64,000 nt of DNA. It comes from Halomarinibacterium sp041392205 (GTDB taxonomy: Bacteria > Bacteroidota > Bacteroidia > Flavobacteriales > Flavobacteriaceae). Below the pieces are notes generated by a model that saw only the letters and a list, made by a program, of their open reading frames with translations, was not told where the DNA came from and made no database searches. The DNA lies in the NCBI GenBank assembly GCA_041392205.1, contig JAWKMO010000004.1:142244-206243 (forward strand), read 5' to 3'. Below, one piece after another: positions 24,344-33,069 of the stretch; within the stretch, counting starts at the first letter, position 1, and every line of letters begins with the position of its first letter. The position numbers and the translations under genes are program-made.

Positions 24344-25411
24344 TTATCTTGGGATTTCGGTCATTTCAATAATTTGTGTAATAATAGTATCGTTAGTAAG
24401 ACCTTCCATTTCACGTTCTGGGGTTACAATCACTCTGTGATGCAATACAGGAATGGCAGCACGTTTTATGTCTTCAGGTGTTACAAAGTCTCGTCCATTC
24501 ATTGCTGCAAAGGCTTTACTAGCTTTTAAAATAGCTATGGATGCACGTGGTGATGCCCCTAAATATAAATACTGATTCGTACGCGTTGCTACTATAATTT
24601 GTGCAATATAACGGAGTAAATGGGCTTCAATAAATACCTGCGAAACTAAGTGCTGATAGGTGGCTATTTGTTCACTGGTAAGAAAGGAAGTAATCGCATT
24701 TATTTTGGAGGTGTCTTTCAGTTCGTGTTCGCGTTTTAAAATCTCAATTTCATCATTTAAATTAGGATAGCCTACATTTATTTTGAAGAGAAAACGATCC
24801 AGTTGGGCTTCGGGCAATCGATAGGTTCCTTCTTGCTCTACTGGATTTTGCGTGGCAAGAACCATAAAAGGGGAAGACAGCTTGTACTGCATGCCATCCA
24901 TGGTAATTTGCTGTTCTTCCATCACCTCAAACAAAGCCGCTTGGGTTTTTGCGGGAGCTCGGTTAATTTCATCAATAAGAATCATATTCGAAAAAATAGG
25001 CCCTTTTTTAAACTCAAATTCGGTAGTTTTTAAATTAAAAACCGAAGTTCCCAATATATCACTAGGCATTAAATCTGGGGTAAATTGAATACGACTAAAC
25101 CCCACCGAAAGCGTTTTGGAAAGTAATTTTGCGGTGACTGTTTTTGCAATGCCCGGAACCCCTTCTATAAGCGAATGACCTCCTGCCAAAAGCGACGCAA
25201 TTAACATATCGATCATATTTTCTTGACCTACAATAACCTTCCCAATTTCGCTTCGTATTTTTTGGACATTACTACTCAATTCACTTAAGTCTAATCGGCT
25301 TTTAAAGTCCAAGGTTTCGTTTGGAGTGCCTATAACTTCCTCCACAGGGTCAATGTGTTGGTGGGTATTAGTATTTTCTGGAGTGTTGTTTTCTTCTCTT
25401 AAATCTTCCAT
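24344..25411 (-). CDS. MoxR family AAA+ ATPase
   Basis: A 355-residue AAA+ ATPase. Walker A is GVPGIAKTV near residue 80, Walker B is ILIDEINRAP near 145, sensor 1 is ATQNPVEQEGTYRLPEAQ, and the arginine-finger and lid region ends SPRASIAILKA. The first 35 residues are low complexity. MoxR proteins help mature protein complexes and are usually paired with DUF58 proteins, as here. It lies 2 nt after DUF4350, so it is translationally close and in the same operon. Confidence 0.94.
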   Translation of the reverse strand: MEDLREENNTPENTNTHQHIDPVEEVIGTPNETLDFKSRLDLSELSSNVQKIRSEIGKVIVGQENMIDMLIASLLAGGHSLIEGVPGIAKTVTAKLLSKTLSVGFSRIQFTPDLMPSDILGTSVFNLKTTEFEFKKGPIFSNMILIDEINRAPAKTQAALFEVMEEQQITMDGMQYKLSSPFMVLATQNPVEQEGTYRLPEAQLDRFLFKINVGYPNLNDEIEILKREHELKDTSKINAITSFLTSEQIATYQHLVSQVFIEAHLLRYIAQIIVATRTNQYLYLGASPRASIAILKASKAFAAMNGRDFVTPEDIKRAAIPVLHHRVIVTPEREMEGLTNDTIITQIIEMTEIPR

Positions 25412-25413
25412 AA

Positions 25414-26625
25414 TTATTCCGAATAAAATGCTTCCATATATTTGTTTAACTGTATTAGGTTACTCTCAAAATATTGCCTTTTGTTACGTAACCAAACTAT
25501 ATAATTTATAAGGGTTTTTACTTTTTCTTTTTTCACTCCCGATTTTAAACTTAACCGCTCTATAAATTCATCGTCAAGTGTTGCGGTATCTAAATGATAT
25601 TGGGCTCGAATTCTTGCTAAAAAGTAAGTAGATTTTTTTTCAATAATGTTTTTATGATCTTGGGTTTCAAAATATAAGTTTGATATTGTTTTTACAAATG
25701 CTACCGTGGTATTATCTAAGGGTTTTACAATGGCTACAATGCGTTGTCTTCTTTTTGCATTAAAGATAACGAATAACACAATTAAAAGCAGCGACAAATA
25801 CCAAGCCCATTTAAAGGCGCGTTGTTGCAAAAACCAACTTAAATCTGATGTTTTTTCCACCTCATTGTTATAGGGCGTTTGGTATTTTAAAGCCGAATCG
25901 AAATACATATCTTCTTCTGGAAAATACGATAAAATGCCTTCAATATATTTATAGTTGTTGGCAGCTAGAAGATGATAATTTGTAAATACCTTTGGCTGAA
26001 GATGCAGTAAAAAGGTGCCATTTTGGAAGGGGACTTTTATAAAATTTATATTTTTTTCTCCATTGTTTGTATAACCCAATACCTCATACGATACCGAATC
26101 GATCTTTTTAAAATAAAAATCTCCTCGATTGCGGTCTAATTGAATTTCCTTTTCTAAAAAAGACGGTTTTTCAAAAGAGAGCGAAGAAACGCTATCTTTT
26201 TCATTAACACGATACGCTACGTCCAGGCCAAGAGTATCTGCCAAAAGAGTGGGTAGGTAGTAATCAGACAGAAACACGGTATTTCCATCCCCCACAAAAT
26301 ACAAAAGCTCATTAACAGATTCGTAGGTGAGCGTTTGGGTGTTTCCAATTTTTAGGTACATCCCTTTGGCGATATGATCTCCATAGCCGTCCTCACTATT
26401 GGCATAAAAATAACTGTCTGGTTGGTGATACAAGGTGCGTACTTTCTTGTCTTTAAAAATAATGCCTAGTTCTTTGTAAAAAACACTCAATCCATAAGGT
26501 TTGTTGCTTTTTTCACTAAAGGATTCTTCCCAGTCGATGGTTTTTTGATACGAAAAATGGCAGCTACGAACCAAGACAATTATAAGCAGGATAATGAGGC
26601 CTATTAAAAAATACGTTTTTTTCAT
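25414..26625 (-). CDS. DUF4350 membrane protein
   Basis: A 403-residue protein with an N-terminal helix (FLIGLIILLIIVLVRSC, residues 5-22), a large exported middle part and a second helix near residue 280 (WAWYLSLLLIVLFVIFNAKRR). The DUF4350 region includes SVFYKELG near residue 50, and the C-terminal cytoplasmic part is helical. The family resembles GldG/IFT52-like domains and accompanies MoxR and DUF4129 genes. It overlaps the DUF4129 gene upstream by 4 nt. Confidence 0.83.
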   Translation of the reverse strand: MKKTYFLIGLIILLIIVLVRSCHFSYQKTIDWEESFSEKSNKPYGLSVFYKELGIIFKDKKVRTLYHQPDSYFYANSEDGYGDHIAKGMYLKIGNTQTLTYESVNELLYFVGDGNTVFLSDYYLPTLLADTLGLDVAYRVNEKDSVSSLSFEKPSFLEKEIQLDRNRGDFYFKKIDSVSYEVLGYTNNGEKNINFIKVPFQNGTFLLHLQPKVFTNYHLLAANNYKYIEGILSYFPEEDMYFDSALKYQTPYNNEVEKTSDLSWFLQQRAFKWAWYLSLLLIVLFVIFNAKRRQRIVAIVKPLDNTTVAFVKTISNLYFETQDHKNIIEKKSTYFLARIRAQYHLDTATLDDEFIERLSLKSGVKKEKVKTLINYIVWLRNKRQYFESNLIQLNKYMEAFYSE

Positions 26626-27362
26626 CCCAGCACCTTTTTAAGTAAGTTGGTAAAAGTATCCTTTGCTTTTTGGTACTGCCATTTATTTATGGGGAATTCG
26701 CCATACCATATATAATCGTATAAATAGGAAGTAAATTTAAAATCACTACTAAAAGATTGTTGTTTTATCTCATGGAAATACTCTTCGTTGGTTTTGTCCT
26801 CTTCTAGTTTGATAAAATTTTTAAGGCTTAATTTTTTGAGGACTAACATATGGTAAAAACGAATGGCAAGCCTAAAATCCTCATTTTTTTCTGCGAAAGC
26901 AATAAGTCCTTCAATATCGGTTTGTTGCAAGTTTTGAACGGTAAGTTCTTCTTGGGGTAAAATAGCCGTATTTTTTTGGGTAGTGAACAAACGGTTACCT
27001 CCTTCATTAATAATACTATACACTAAATAAACCACTGCCAATGCCAAGACGATAATAAAAATCCAATTTAACAATGTTGTCCCCCATATTTCTCCAGTGA
27101 ACTCTTTTTGATTGTTTTCTTCTTCAACTTTCGTTTTTGTATTTTCAAAGTCTACGTAATTTCCACTTCCTTTTTTGGAGTTTCGGATAACTTCTTTTCC
27201 TTCATAATTATAGGTATCACTCGCATAGCGCTCCTTAAAATGGGCATCAAATAAACGCGGGTTGGAAGCTTGTGCAGAAGCAATTTCAAAACAAAAAAGG
27301 GTACAAAGGATCACCCAACAAGAATAAACTCTTGTCCTGCAATAAAATATCTTAAACCGCAT
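26622..27362 (-). CDS. DUF4129 domain protein
   Basis: A 246-residue exported or membrane protein. The signal-like start (VYSCWVILCTLFCFEIASAQA) is followed by an exported region, a helix near residue 100 (LLNWIFIIVLALAVVYLVYSI), and a cytoplasmic C-terminal DUF4129 domain ending YDYIWYGEFPINKWQYQKA. The ATG at 27362 is preferred because it gives a normal signal sequence and an 11-nt overlap with SpoIIM. An in-frame start 48 nt upstream is also possible. Confidence 0.8.
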   Translation of the reverse strand: MRFKIFYCRTRVYSCWVILCTLFCFEIASAQASNPRLFDAHFKERYASDTYNYEGKEVIRNSKKGSGNYVDFENTKTKVEEENNQKEFTGEIWGTTLLNWIFIIVLALAVVYLVYSIINEGGNRLFTTQKNTAILPQEELTVQNLQQTDIEGLIAFAEKNEDFRLAIRFYHMLVLKKLSLKNFIKLEEDKTNEEYFHEIKQQSFSSDFKFTSYLYDYIWYGEFPINKWQYQKAKDTFTNLLKKVLG

Positions 27363-28347
27363 ACAAAGTGTTTTTTCCAACAATTTCCTGTTTCCTTTTT
27401 TTATACACAATAAAAGGGTAAATAAGGTAATAGTAACTTATAAATGACAACGTAGTTAAGATAATTAGAACCGAAAGGAAATTGGGCATGACATTGGAAT
27501 ACCGAGTGACAAAACCCTCTAGAAACCCTGCCGAAAAAGTAAACGGAAAGGTACTTATTAAAATTTTTACACCTACTTTAACGCCTTGCTTAAAAGATTC
27601 CATCCTAGAATATGTTCCAGGAAATAATATACTAGCCCCTAAAATAAGACCTGCAGCGGCTTCAATAACAATGGCAAAAATTTCCATGGCACCATGAATC
27701 CAAATGCCACGAACACTCTCCCAAAGCACTCCTTTTTCATAAAAGAAATATTGAAAACTTCCCAGCATAATGCAGTTTTTAAACAGTACCCAAAGCGTTC
27801 CAAAACCACCAAAAACTCCCAAAACAAAAGCAATTAATCCCACTTTTAAATTGTTTACGGTAATCCCAATAAAACTTCCCCAATGACTACCACTTTTATA
27901 GACCGCCACGGGGTCGCCTTTTTCAATGTTTTCAATAGTCATATTTACATAGGCATCGCCTAAAATAGAACGTACAAACGCTCCATCGTTAGCCGCCGAT
28001 AGGACACCAATTGCTGTAAATAAAGAAAAAACAATAAAGGCTATGTATATAAACTTTCGATATTGGTAGGTTAGGAGGGGAACCTCGGTTTTCCAAAAAT
28101 GTATAATTCTGTTGGTATCTTCTCTTTTGGTTTTGTAGATTTTTTGAAAAGCTTTTGCGGCCAACTGATTTAAATATACAATTACTTTGCTTTTGGGATA
28201 AAAAGTTTGTGCATACGATAAATCGTTTATAATTTGTATGTATTCCGAAGCGAGGGCATCGGGATCCTTAAAATCGTTGTTGAAGATGGCTTTTTCAAAT
28301 TTTTGCCATTTTTCCTTATTTTGTTTGATAAACGCAACTTCCCTCAT
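27352..28347 (-). CDS. SpoIIM-type membrane protein
   Basis: A 331-residue membrane protein of the stage II sporulation protein M (SpoIIM/DUF95) family. It has an N-terminal cytoplasmic helix, then about six helices with AANDGAFVRSILGDAYVNMT and GIWIHGAMEIFAIVIEAAAG, the latter being the family signature HG...E. The organism is not a spore former; in Bacteroidota the gene heads a MoxR operon. It diverges from the RDD gene with only 24 nt between the two start codons. Confidence 0.9.
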   Translation of the reverse strand: MREVAFIKQNKEKWQKFEKAIFNNDFKDPDALASEYIQIINDLSYAQTFYPKSKVIVYLNQLAAKAFQKIYKTKREDTNRIIHFWKTEVPLLTYQYRKFIYIAFIVFSLFTAIGVLSAANDGAFVRSILGDAYVNMTIENIEKGDPVAVYKSGSHWGSFIGITVNNLKVGLIAFVLGVFGGFGTLWVLFKNCIMLGSFQYFFYEKGVLWESVRGIWIHGAMEIFAIVIEAAAGLILGASILFPGTYSRMESFKQGVKVGVKILISTFPFTFSAGFLEGFVTRYSNVMPNFLSVLIILTTLSFISYYYLIYPFIVYKKRKQEIVGKNTLYAV

Positions 28348-28371
28348 AACTTTACCAAATTAAAAAAGAAT

Positions 28372-29091
28372 ATGCCAGAGTTACAAATTAACACCACTCA
28401 AAATGTAAAAATATCGTACACCGCATCTGGAGCAGGAGAGCGACTTATTGCTTATATTATAGATTGGGCTATTAAAGTAGGCTATCTGATTATTTTAAGC
28501 TGGGGTTTTAATGCCTTTGAAGGCATGGATGAGTGGTCTCAAATTGGAATTAATACCGTATTAAGTTTACCCGTTATTTTTTACTCCTTGGTATTGGAGT
28601 TGTTTTTAAACGGTCAAACCTTGGGCAAAAAATTGATGAACCTAAAAGTGGTAAAAATAGATGGATACCAAGCTTCTTTAGCAGATTATGTAATCCGGTG
28701 GTTTTTTAGGATTGTCGATATCTATATCGTTGGAATAGGTTTCTTTTTTATTGCTTTTAGTAAAAAATCACAACGCATAGGCGATATGGCGGCGGGAACT
28801 GCCGTAATCTCAATTAAAGATCGCGTAACGATGGGGCATACCATTTTAGAAAACCTAACCGAGGACTATGTCCCAACCTATCCCACCGTTATAAAGTTAT
28901 CCGATAATGATGCACGAATAATAAAGGAAACCTTTGCTACGGCCAAAATTTCTAAAGATTATAGAACGTTAATAAAGTTAAGGGATAAGATTATGGAGGT
29001 AGCAGAAATTAAAACCCGAAAACATCAAAACGATTTAGAGTTTATTGATGTAATTTTGAAAGACTATAACTACTATACCCAGAATATGTGA
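28372..29091 (+). CDS. RDD family membrane protein
   Basis: A 239-residue protein. The first 20 residues are soluble, then the RDD motif appears in GAGERLIAYIIDWAIKVGY (R and D near residues 25-32), followed by LGKKLMNLKVVKIDG and about three helices. The C-terminal 70 residues are soluble and helical. Function unknown; often beside SpoIIM/MoxR clusters, as here. The ATG at 28372 is chosen because the upstream in-frame extension runs across the divergent spoIIM gene. Confidence 0.88.
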   Translation: MPELQINTTQNVKISYTASGAGERLIAYIIDWAIKVGYLIILSWGFNAFEGMDEWSQIGINTVLSLPVIFYSLVLELFLNGQTLGKKLMNLKVVKIDGYQASLADYVIRWFFRIVDIYIVGIGFFFIAFSKKSQRIGDMAAGTAVISIKDRVTMGHTILENLTEDYVPTYPTVIKLSDNDARIIKETFATAKISKDYRTLIKLRDKIMEVAEIKTRKHQNDLEFIDVILKDYNYYTQNM

Positions 29092-29165
29092 GTTTAAAAA
29101 TTCCAAATCTCAAATTCTAAGATCCATCTTCCAAGTCTTTTTTTTTAACTCATTTTTAAATGGAT

Positions 29166-29885
29166 TCATTCCACTATCTCCGCCATAATAAACACATTTT
29201 GTAACGGCCATTCTCCTTCATCGCGAGGTAAGTTTGCAATTTTTTCTACAACCTCCATACCTTGAGTAACACGACCAAAAATGGTATAATTTCCATTAAG
29301 ATGGGTAGTGTGTTTATCGGGGCCTAAAAAAATAAAAAACTCAAAAGGAGCCGTGCGTTTGTCTGGGTTTTCACGATATTCCTTAGCTCCAGAAACCGTT
29401 CCATAGGTATGTTTTCGACCCCTGTCAAGTTCGGCGGGGAGTAAATAATGCGCTCCTATTGTATTTCTTTTTCTGGGCGTTTCTTTTCGATCACTGTTTC
29501 CTCCCTGTATAATAAAATTAGGTACCACACGATGAAAGAAGGTATTATCAAAATACTTTTGCTTTACGAGATAAATAAAATTGGCACGATGGAGCGGGGT
29601 GTCTTTATGCAATTCCATAATAATATCCCCAAACTGTGTGGTTATTTTCACCTTTGTCTCGGGGTTTTCTTTACCGAATTGGGTTAAAAAGGCCACCACA
29701 TTTTCATTGGTAATTTCAGGATATTGTGGGACTTCTGGAGTTTTTAGGATTTCTTTTTCTTCAGAAGAAACCGCATTTTTTTTTGGGTTATCAATTGTTT
29801 CTTCTTTTACTTCGGAAGTCTTTTGTGTATCTTCACAACTGGTTAGGAGTATAAAAAAGCATAAATAATATAGCGCAAATTTCAT
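29166..29885 (-). CDS. Cyclophilin-type peptidylprolyl isomerase lipoprotein
   Basis: A 239-residue lipoprotein (LCFFILLTSC, Cys17) with a linker of about 60 residues and a cyclophilin domain from about residue 75. Signatures are TQFGDIIMELHKDTPLHR, FFHRVVPNFIIQGG (catalytic Arg and Phe) and NGNYTIFGRVTQGMEVV. It catalyses prolyl cis-trans isomerisation, probably in the periplasm. Its start is 2 bp from the start of the divergent Nudix gene, so its promoter lies in Nudix coding sequence: TATCTTTA at 29919-29926 on this strand. Confidence 0.92.
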   Translation of the reverse strand: MKFALYYLCFFILLTSCEDTQKTSEVKEETIDNPKKNAVSSEEKEILKTPEVPQYPEITNENVVAFLTQFGKENPETKVKITTQFGDIIMELHKDTPLHRANFIYLVKQKYFDNTFFHRVVPNFIIQGGNSDRKETPRKRNTIGAHYLLPAELDRGRKHTYGTVSGAKEYRENPDKRTAPFEFFIFLGPDKHTTHLNGNYTIFGRVTQGMEVVEKIANLPRDEGEWPLQNVFIMAEIVE

Positions 29886-29887
29886 TG

Positions 29888-30526
29888 ATGCAATTTTCAG
29901 AATTTGAAAAACAGATCCTAAAGATAAAAAATTTGGAACTTCCAGGGGAAGATTTTCATTTTAAGATGGCACCCTTAGAGCGGTTAAAAGAAATGAAAGA
30001 AAGTGCTTTCGAAATGCAAACGACCAAAAAAGCAGGGGTTCTTTGTCTTTTTTATCCGAAGAATAACGAAACTCATTTTATGCTTATCCTTCGTAAAACT
30101 TACCAAGGAGTACACTCGGCACAAATTGGTTTTCCCGGAGGAAAAGTAGAAGAAACCGATACCTCTCTTGAGCATACCGCCTTAAGAGAAGCAGAAGAGG
30201 AAGTAGGGGTTGCCCAAAAAGAGGTAAAAGTGTTAAAACAACTCACCGAAGTATACATCCCACCCAGTAATTTTTTTGTATATCCTTTTATTGGAATGGC
30301 AACCACGAGTCCTTTTTTTATACCACAAGATGAAGAAGTAGCAGCCTTGGTAGAGGTTCCTTTGAGCGAATTTTTAAACGATGCCATTAAAATCACCCAA
30401 ACCCTATCTACTAGTTATGCCAAGCATATTGAAGTGCCTGCCTTTAGGTTACAAGGTCATGTGGTATGGGGGGCTACAGCAATGATGCTCAACGAAATAA
30501 GGGAATTAATACATAGGGTCTTGTAA
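29888..30526 (+). CDS. Nudix hydrolase, CoA pyrophosphatase type
   Basis: A 212-residue protein with the CoA-pyrophosphatase signature: LILRKTYQGVHSAQIGFPGGK, then the Nudix box continuing ALREAEEEVGV, with E residues for metal binding. It probably hydrolyses CoA to ADP and phosphopantetheine. The ATG at 29888 is used; an in-frame TTG sits one codon upstream. The gene is followed by the acyltransferase, which has its own -7 box. Confidence 0.9.
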   Translation: MQFSEFEKQILKIKNLELPGEDFHFKMAPLERLKEMKESAFEMQTTKKAGVLCLFYPKNNETHFMLILRKTYQGVHSAQIGFPGGKVEETDTSLEHTALREAEEEVGVAQKEVKVLKQLTEVYIPPSNFFVYPFIGMATTSPFFIPQDEEVAALVEVPLSEFLNDAIKITQTLSTSYAKHIEVPAFRLQGHVVWGATAMMLNEIRELIHRVL

Positions 30527-30547
30527 GCTGCTTTTTTAGTATCTTTG
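30521..30547 (+). promoter_or_regulatory. Promoter of the acyltransferase gene
   Basis: TTG (30521-30523) and TATCTTTG (30540-30547) with 16 nt between: an exact TAnnTTTG box with a -33-like element. It overlaps the Nudix stop region and lies 30 nt before the ATG at 30578. Confidence 0.5.
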
Positions 30548-30577
30548 CCATTCAAATTTTTAGTTGCAGTACTTAGC

Positions 30578-31414
30578 ATGGGGCTTTTCAAAAAAAATCC
30601 ATTTGGTCATATTCTTTTTCTTAAAAAATGGCTCATCCGTATTTTAGGAGCCCTTACGCATAGACGGTTTAAAGGGTTTAATCAATTGCAAATAGAAGGA
30701 AGCGAAATTATTAAAAACCTTCCCGAGACCAATGTCCTTTTTGTTTCCAATCACCAAACCTATTTTGCCGATGTGGTGGCCATGTTTCACGTTTTTAATG
30801 CCAGTTTAAGTGGACGACAGGACAACATAAAAAACATTGGTTACCTATGGAATCCCAAACTCAATCTCTATTTTGTAGCTGCGAGAGAGACCATGCGTTC
30901 GGGTTTATTACCAAAAATTTTAGCCTATACGGGTTCGGTAAGTATTGATAGAACTTGGCGCGCCGAAGGGAAAGACGTGAACCGACAAGTAAAAATGAGT
31001 GACGTGAGTAATATCGAAAAGGCACTAAACGATGGTTGGGTAATTACTTTTCCACAAGGAACGACAACCCCTTGGAAGCCCATACGAAGAGGGACCGCCT
31101 TTATTATTAAACAAAATAAACCGATCGTAGTACCTATCGTAATAGATGGGTTTCGAAGGTCTTTCGACAAAAAAGGCATCCGAATTAAAAAAAGGGGAAT
31201 TCTGCAAACTATGGAGATTAAAGAACCCTTGCAAATTGATTATGAAAACGATTCTATGGAAGCCATTATTGAAAAATTGGAATACGCCATTGAGCAACAC
31301 CCCTCTTTTTTAAAGGTAATTCCTGCCGATGAACTTCAAAAAGAAGAAGCGCTCAATAGAACACGACAGTGGAAATACAAAAAGGATAAAGAGAAAAACA
31401 CAGAAGAAATCTAA
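30578..31414 (+). CDS. Lysophospholipid acyltransferase (PlsC-like)
   Basis: A 278-residue LPLAT protein. The catalytic HxxxxD motif is NHQTYFAD near residue 63, the acceptor-binding motif is FPQGTTTPWKP near 160, and VPIVIDGFRRSF lies further on. This places it with 1-acyl-glycerol-3-phosphate acyltransferases of membrane lipid synthesis. The ATG at 30578 is preferred over an upstream TTG because a good promoter (-7 box at 30540-30547) covers that TTG. The C-terminal tail is highly charged. Confidence 0.88.
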   Translation: MGLFKKNPFGHILFLKKWLIRILGALTHRRFKGFNQLQIEGSEIIKNLPETNVLFVSNHQTYFADVVAMFHVFNASLSGRQDNIKNIGYLWNPKLNLYFVAARETMRSGLLPKILAYTGSVSIDRTWRAEGKDVNRQVKMSDVSNIEKALNDGWVITFPQGTTTPWKPIRRGTAFIIKQNKPIVVPIVIDGFRRSFDKKGIRIKKRGILQTMEIKEPLQIDYENDSMEAIIEKLEYAIEQHPSFLKVIPADELQKEEALNRTRQWKYKKDKEKNTEEI

Positions 31415-31440
31415 TAAGCTACCAATCGATTATTTGGTAT

Positions 31441-32073
31441 CTAGATTTCAATTTTCTTTAATTCTTTATAATTTTTTTTCAATTTACGTAACAGCAACCC
31501 ATAAATAAGCCAATAAAAAAGCATTAAAAACGCTATAAGTCCCAACCCTACAGCAATATTAAGTCCAATAAACGTTTCCACCGGAACGGCAGCAAACAAA
31601 TCGTCACGTTCTAAAAGTTGGTGTAGTTTTTCTTTATTGAAATAGTAATACACATTGGTAGCAAACATTAAAACGGCCGCCAAGCCTATATTGTAATATA
31701 CAAAATAGTGAACGGTTTTTCGGGTTTTTAAAATGTTGGCCATTAAGGCTTTTACCGAGTTGGTAACTTGGATGGATTGATAGTTTTTATAAAAAAAATA
31801 GATAAATACAAATACGACTAGATAATTTACAATATTGGCGATTAGAAAGATTTCGCTAAGCCCCATGAGGTCTTGAAACGTTTTAGTGGATTCTGGAACA
31901 AGAAAATAAAGGGATGTCCATAAAATCATTTCGGCAATGCTTATGTAAAAAATCCATTTTACCATAGAGGAGGATTTTTTTAATAGCATTGGGTAAATAT
32001 CTTTATAGGTAAACTTAGGGAGGTCGTGCTCCCTTGCTTGCCATTCTTTTTTTAATACATCTAACTCGTCCAT
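31441..32073 (-). CDS. Four-span membrane protein downstream of an ECF sigma factor
   Basis: A 210-residue protein. The 40-residue cytoplasmic N-terminus (MDELDVLKKEWQAREHDLPKFT) is followed by four helices (about 40-60, 72-95, 117-137, 165-190) and a Lys-rich tail. The position 4 nt after the ECF sigma factor and the short soluble N-terminus suggest an anti-sigma or accessory role. I see no zinc-binding ZAS motif. I do not recognise the family with certainty. Confidence 0.65.
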   Translation of the reverse strand: MDELDVLKKEWQAREHDLPKFTYKDIYPMLLKKSSSMVKWIFYISIAEMILWTSLYFLVPESTKTFQDLMGLSEIFLIANIVNYLVVFVFIYFFYKNYQSIQVTNSVKALMANILKTRKTVHYFVYYNIGLAAVLMFATNVYYYFNKEKLHQLLERDDLFAAVPVETFIGLNIAVGLGLIAFLMLFYWLIYGLLLRKLKKNYKELKKIEI

Positions 32074-32077
32074 GCTT

Positions 32078-32572
32078 TTAGGGGTTAAGTATGGTTCTCA
32101 ATTTATCTTTAATTCGATTCATTTTTACTCGGGCATTTACTTCAGTAATACCTAACGTATCTGCAATTTCTTTATAGTTTTTATTTTCAAGATATAGAAA
32201 AACCAAGGCTTTATCGATATCGCTCAAGGTTTTTACCGCATTGTACATAAGTTGTAACTGTTCCTCTATTTGTGGGTCATACTCTTCCGAAGTTATTTTA
32301 AAACTAATGCCCTCAAAATCTTGTGTTGACACACTTCGTTTACTTTTTCTGTATAGTGTTATGGCGGTGTTTAAGGCCACACGGTACATCCAAGTACTAA
32401 ACTTTGACTCGCCTCTAAACTTAGGATATGCCTTCCAAAGCTGGATTGTAATTTCCTGAAACAAATCCTTATGCGAATCGCTGTCATTTGTATATAAACG
32501 ACAGATTTTATGCACAATGTTTTGGTTTTCTTCTAATTGCGAAACAAAACGATGTTCGAGTTCTTGCGTCAA
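32078..32572 (-). CDS. ECF-type RNA polymerase sigma factor
   Basis: A 164-residue sigma-70 family protein. Region 2 is DLFQEITIQLWKAYPKF and STWMYRVALNTA; region 4 is LYLENKNYKEIADTLGIT with helix-turn-helix ARVKMNRIKDKL. It starts at TTG (32572): an ATG further upstream hits a stop at once, and the region 2 core needs this full length. It is followed 4 nt later by a membrane protein that may control it. Confidence 0.92.
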   Translation of the reverse strand: MTQELEHRFVSQLEENQNIVHKICRLYTNDSDSHKDLFQEITIQLWKAYPKFRGESKFSTWMYRVALNTAITLYRKSKRSVSTQDFEGISFKITSEEYDPQIEEQLQLMYNAVKTLSDIDKALVFLYLENKNYKEIADTLGITEVNARVKMNRIKDKLRTILNP

Positions 32573-32635
32573 TGGTTTTGGGTTAATGCATGGAATTAGT
32601 ACCAGGTGGAAACAAATTGTTACAAAACAGACTCA

Positions 32636-33001
32636 TTATTGTTTAATGGTAACGGGAATGGGACTTCCAGAGCCTACCCAACTACCGCCTATTTCGTCAA
32701 TGTTTACATCCAGTTCATCGCTGGTGTCAATATTCTTGATATTTACTTTCATTTCATCGTAGGTATCAATGCTTTTTACATTTACGTTGAGTTCGTCATA
32801 GGTATTAATGTCCACAATACGTACGTCTATGGTTTCCATGTCGCTTACTGGTACCAACCTATAATCGGTCTTATTGATGGTCTCAGAAGGATTTTCTGTA
32901 GCATAGGCCGATGGGAAAAAATTAAATTCCTTTACCACATTTATGGTTAAACAAAGCGCAATAATGGTAAGGACAGTTTTGGTGTAAAAATCGGTTTTCA
33001 T
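32636..33001 (-). CDS. Exported repeat-containing hypothetical protein
   Basis: A 121-residue protein with an N-terminal signal or anchor helix (VLTIIALCLTINVVKEF). The C-terminal half is made of short strand-like units of about 16 residues: I-D-T-Y-D-E-[LM]-[KN]-V-N-[VI]-K-[NS]-I. The unit occurs three to four times, so the fold is probably a beta-structure. The gene lies 63 nt upstream of the sigma factor, on the same strand. I do not recognise a family. A second ATG two codons upstream (33007) is possible. Confidence 0.65.
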   Translation of the reverse strand: MKTDFYTKTVLTIIALCLTINVVKEFNFFPSAYATENPSETINKTDYRLVPVSDMETIDVRIVDINTYDELNVNVKSIDTYDEMKVNIKNIDTSDELDVNIDEIGGSWVGSGSPIPVTIKQ

Positions 33002-33002
33002 G

Positions 33003-33030
33003 ATCAATGAGTTAATGAGTTAATGAGTTA
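33003..33030. repeat. Short tandem repeat GAGTTAAT
   Basis: Three near-perfect copies of an 8-mer (ATGAGTTA units) just upstream of the repeat-protein gene start. Small and simple; possibly slippage-prone. Confidence 0.5.
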
Positions 33031-33069
33031 CTTTAGAAAAGGATCGCAAAAAATATACCTAAAAAGGCG

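Noticed and set aside
29092..29165. AT-rich gap between the convergent RDD and cyclophilin genes as a possible RNA gene
   Set aside because: Only a T-run and low-complexity sequence; no stable stem.
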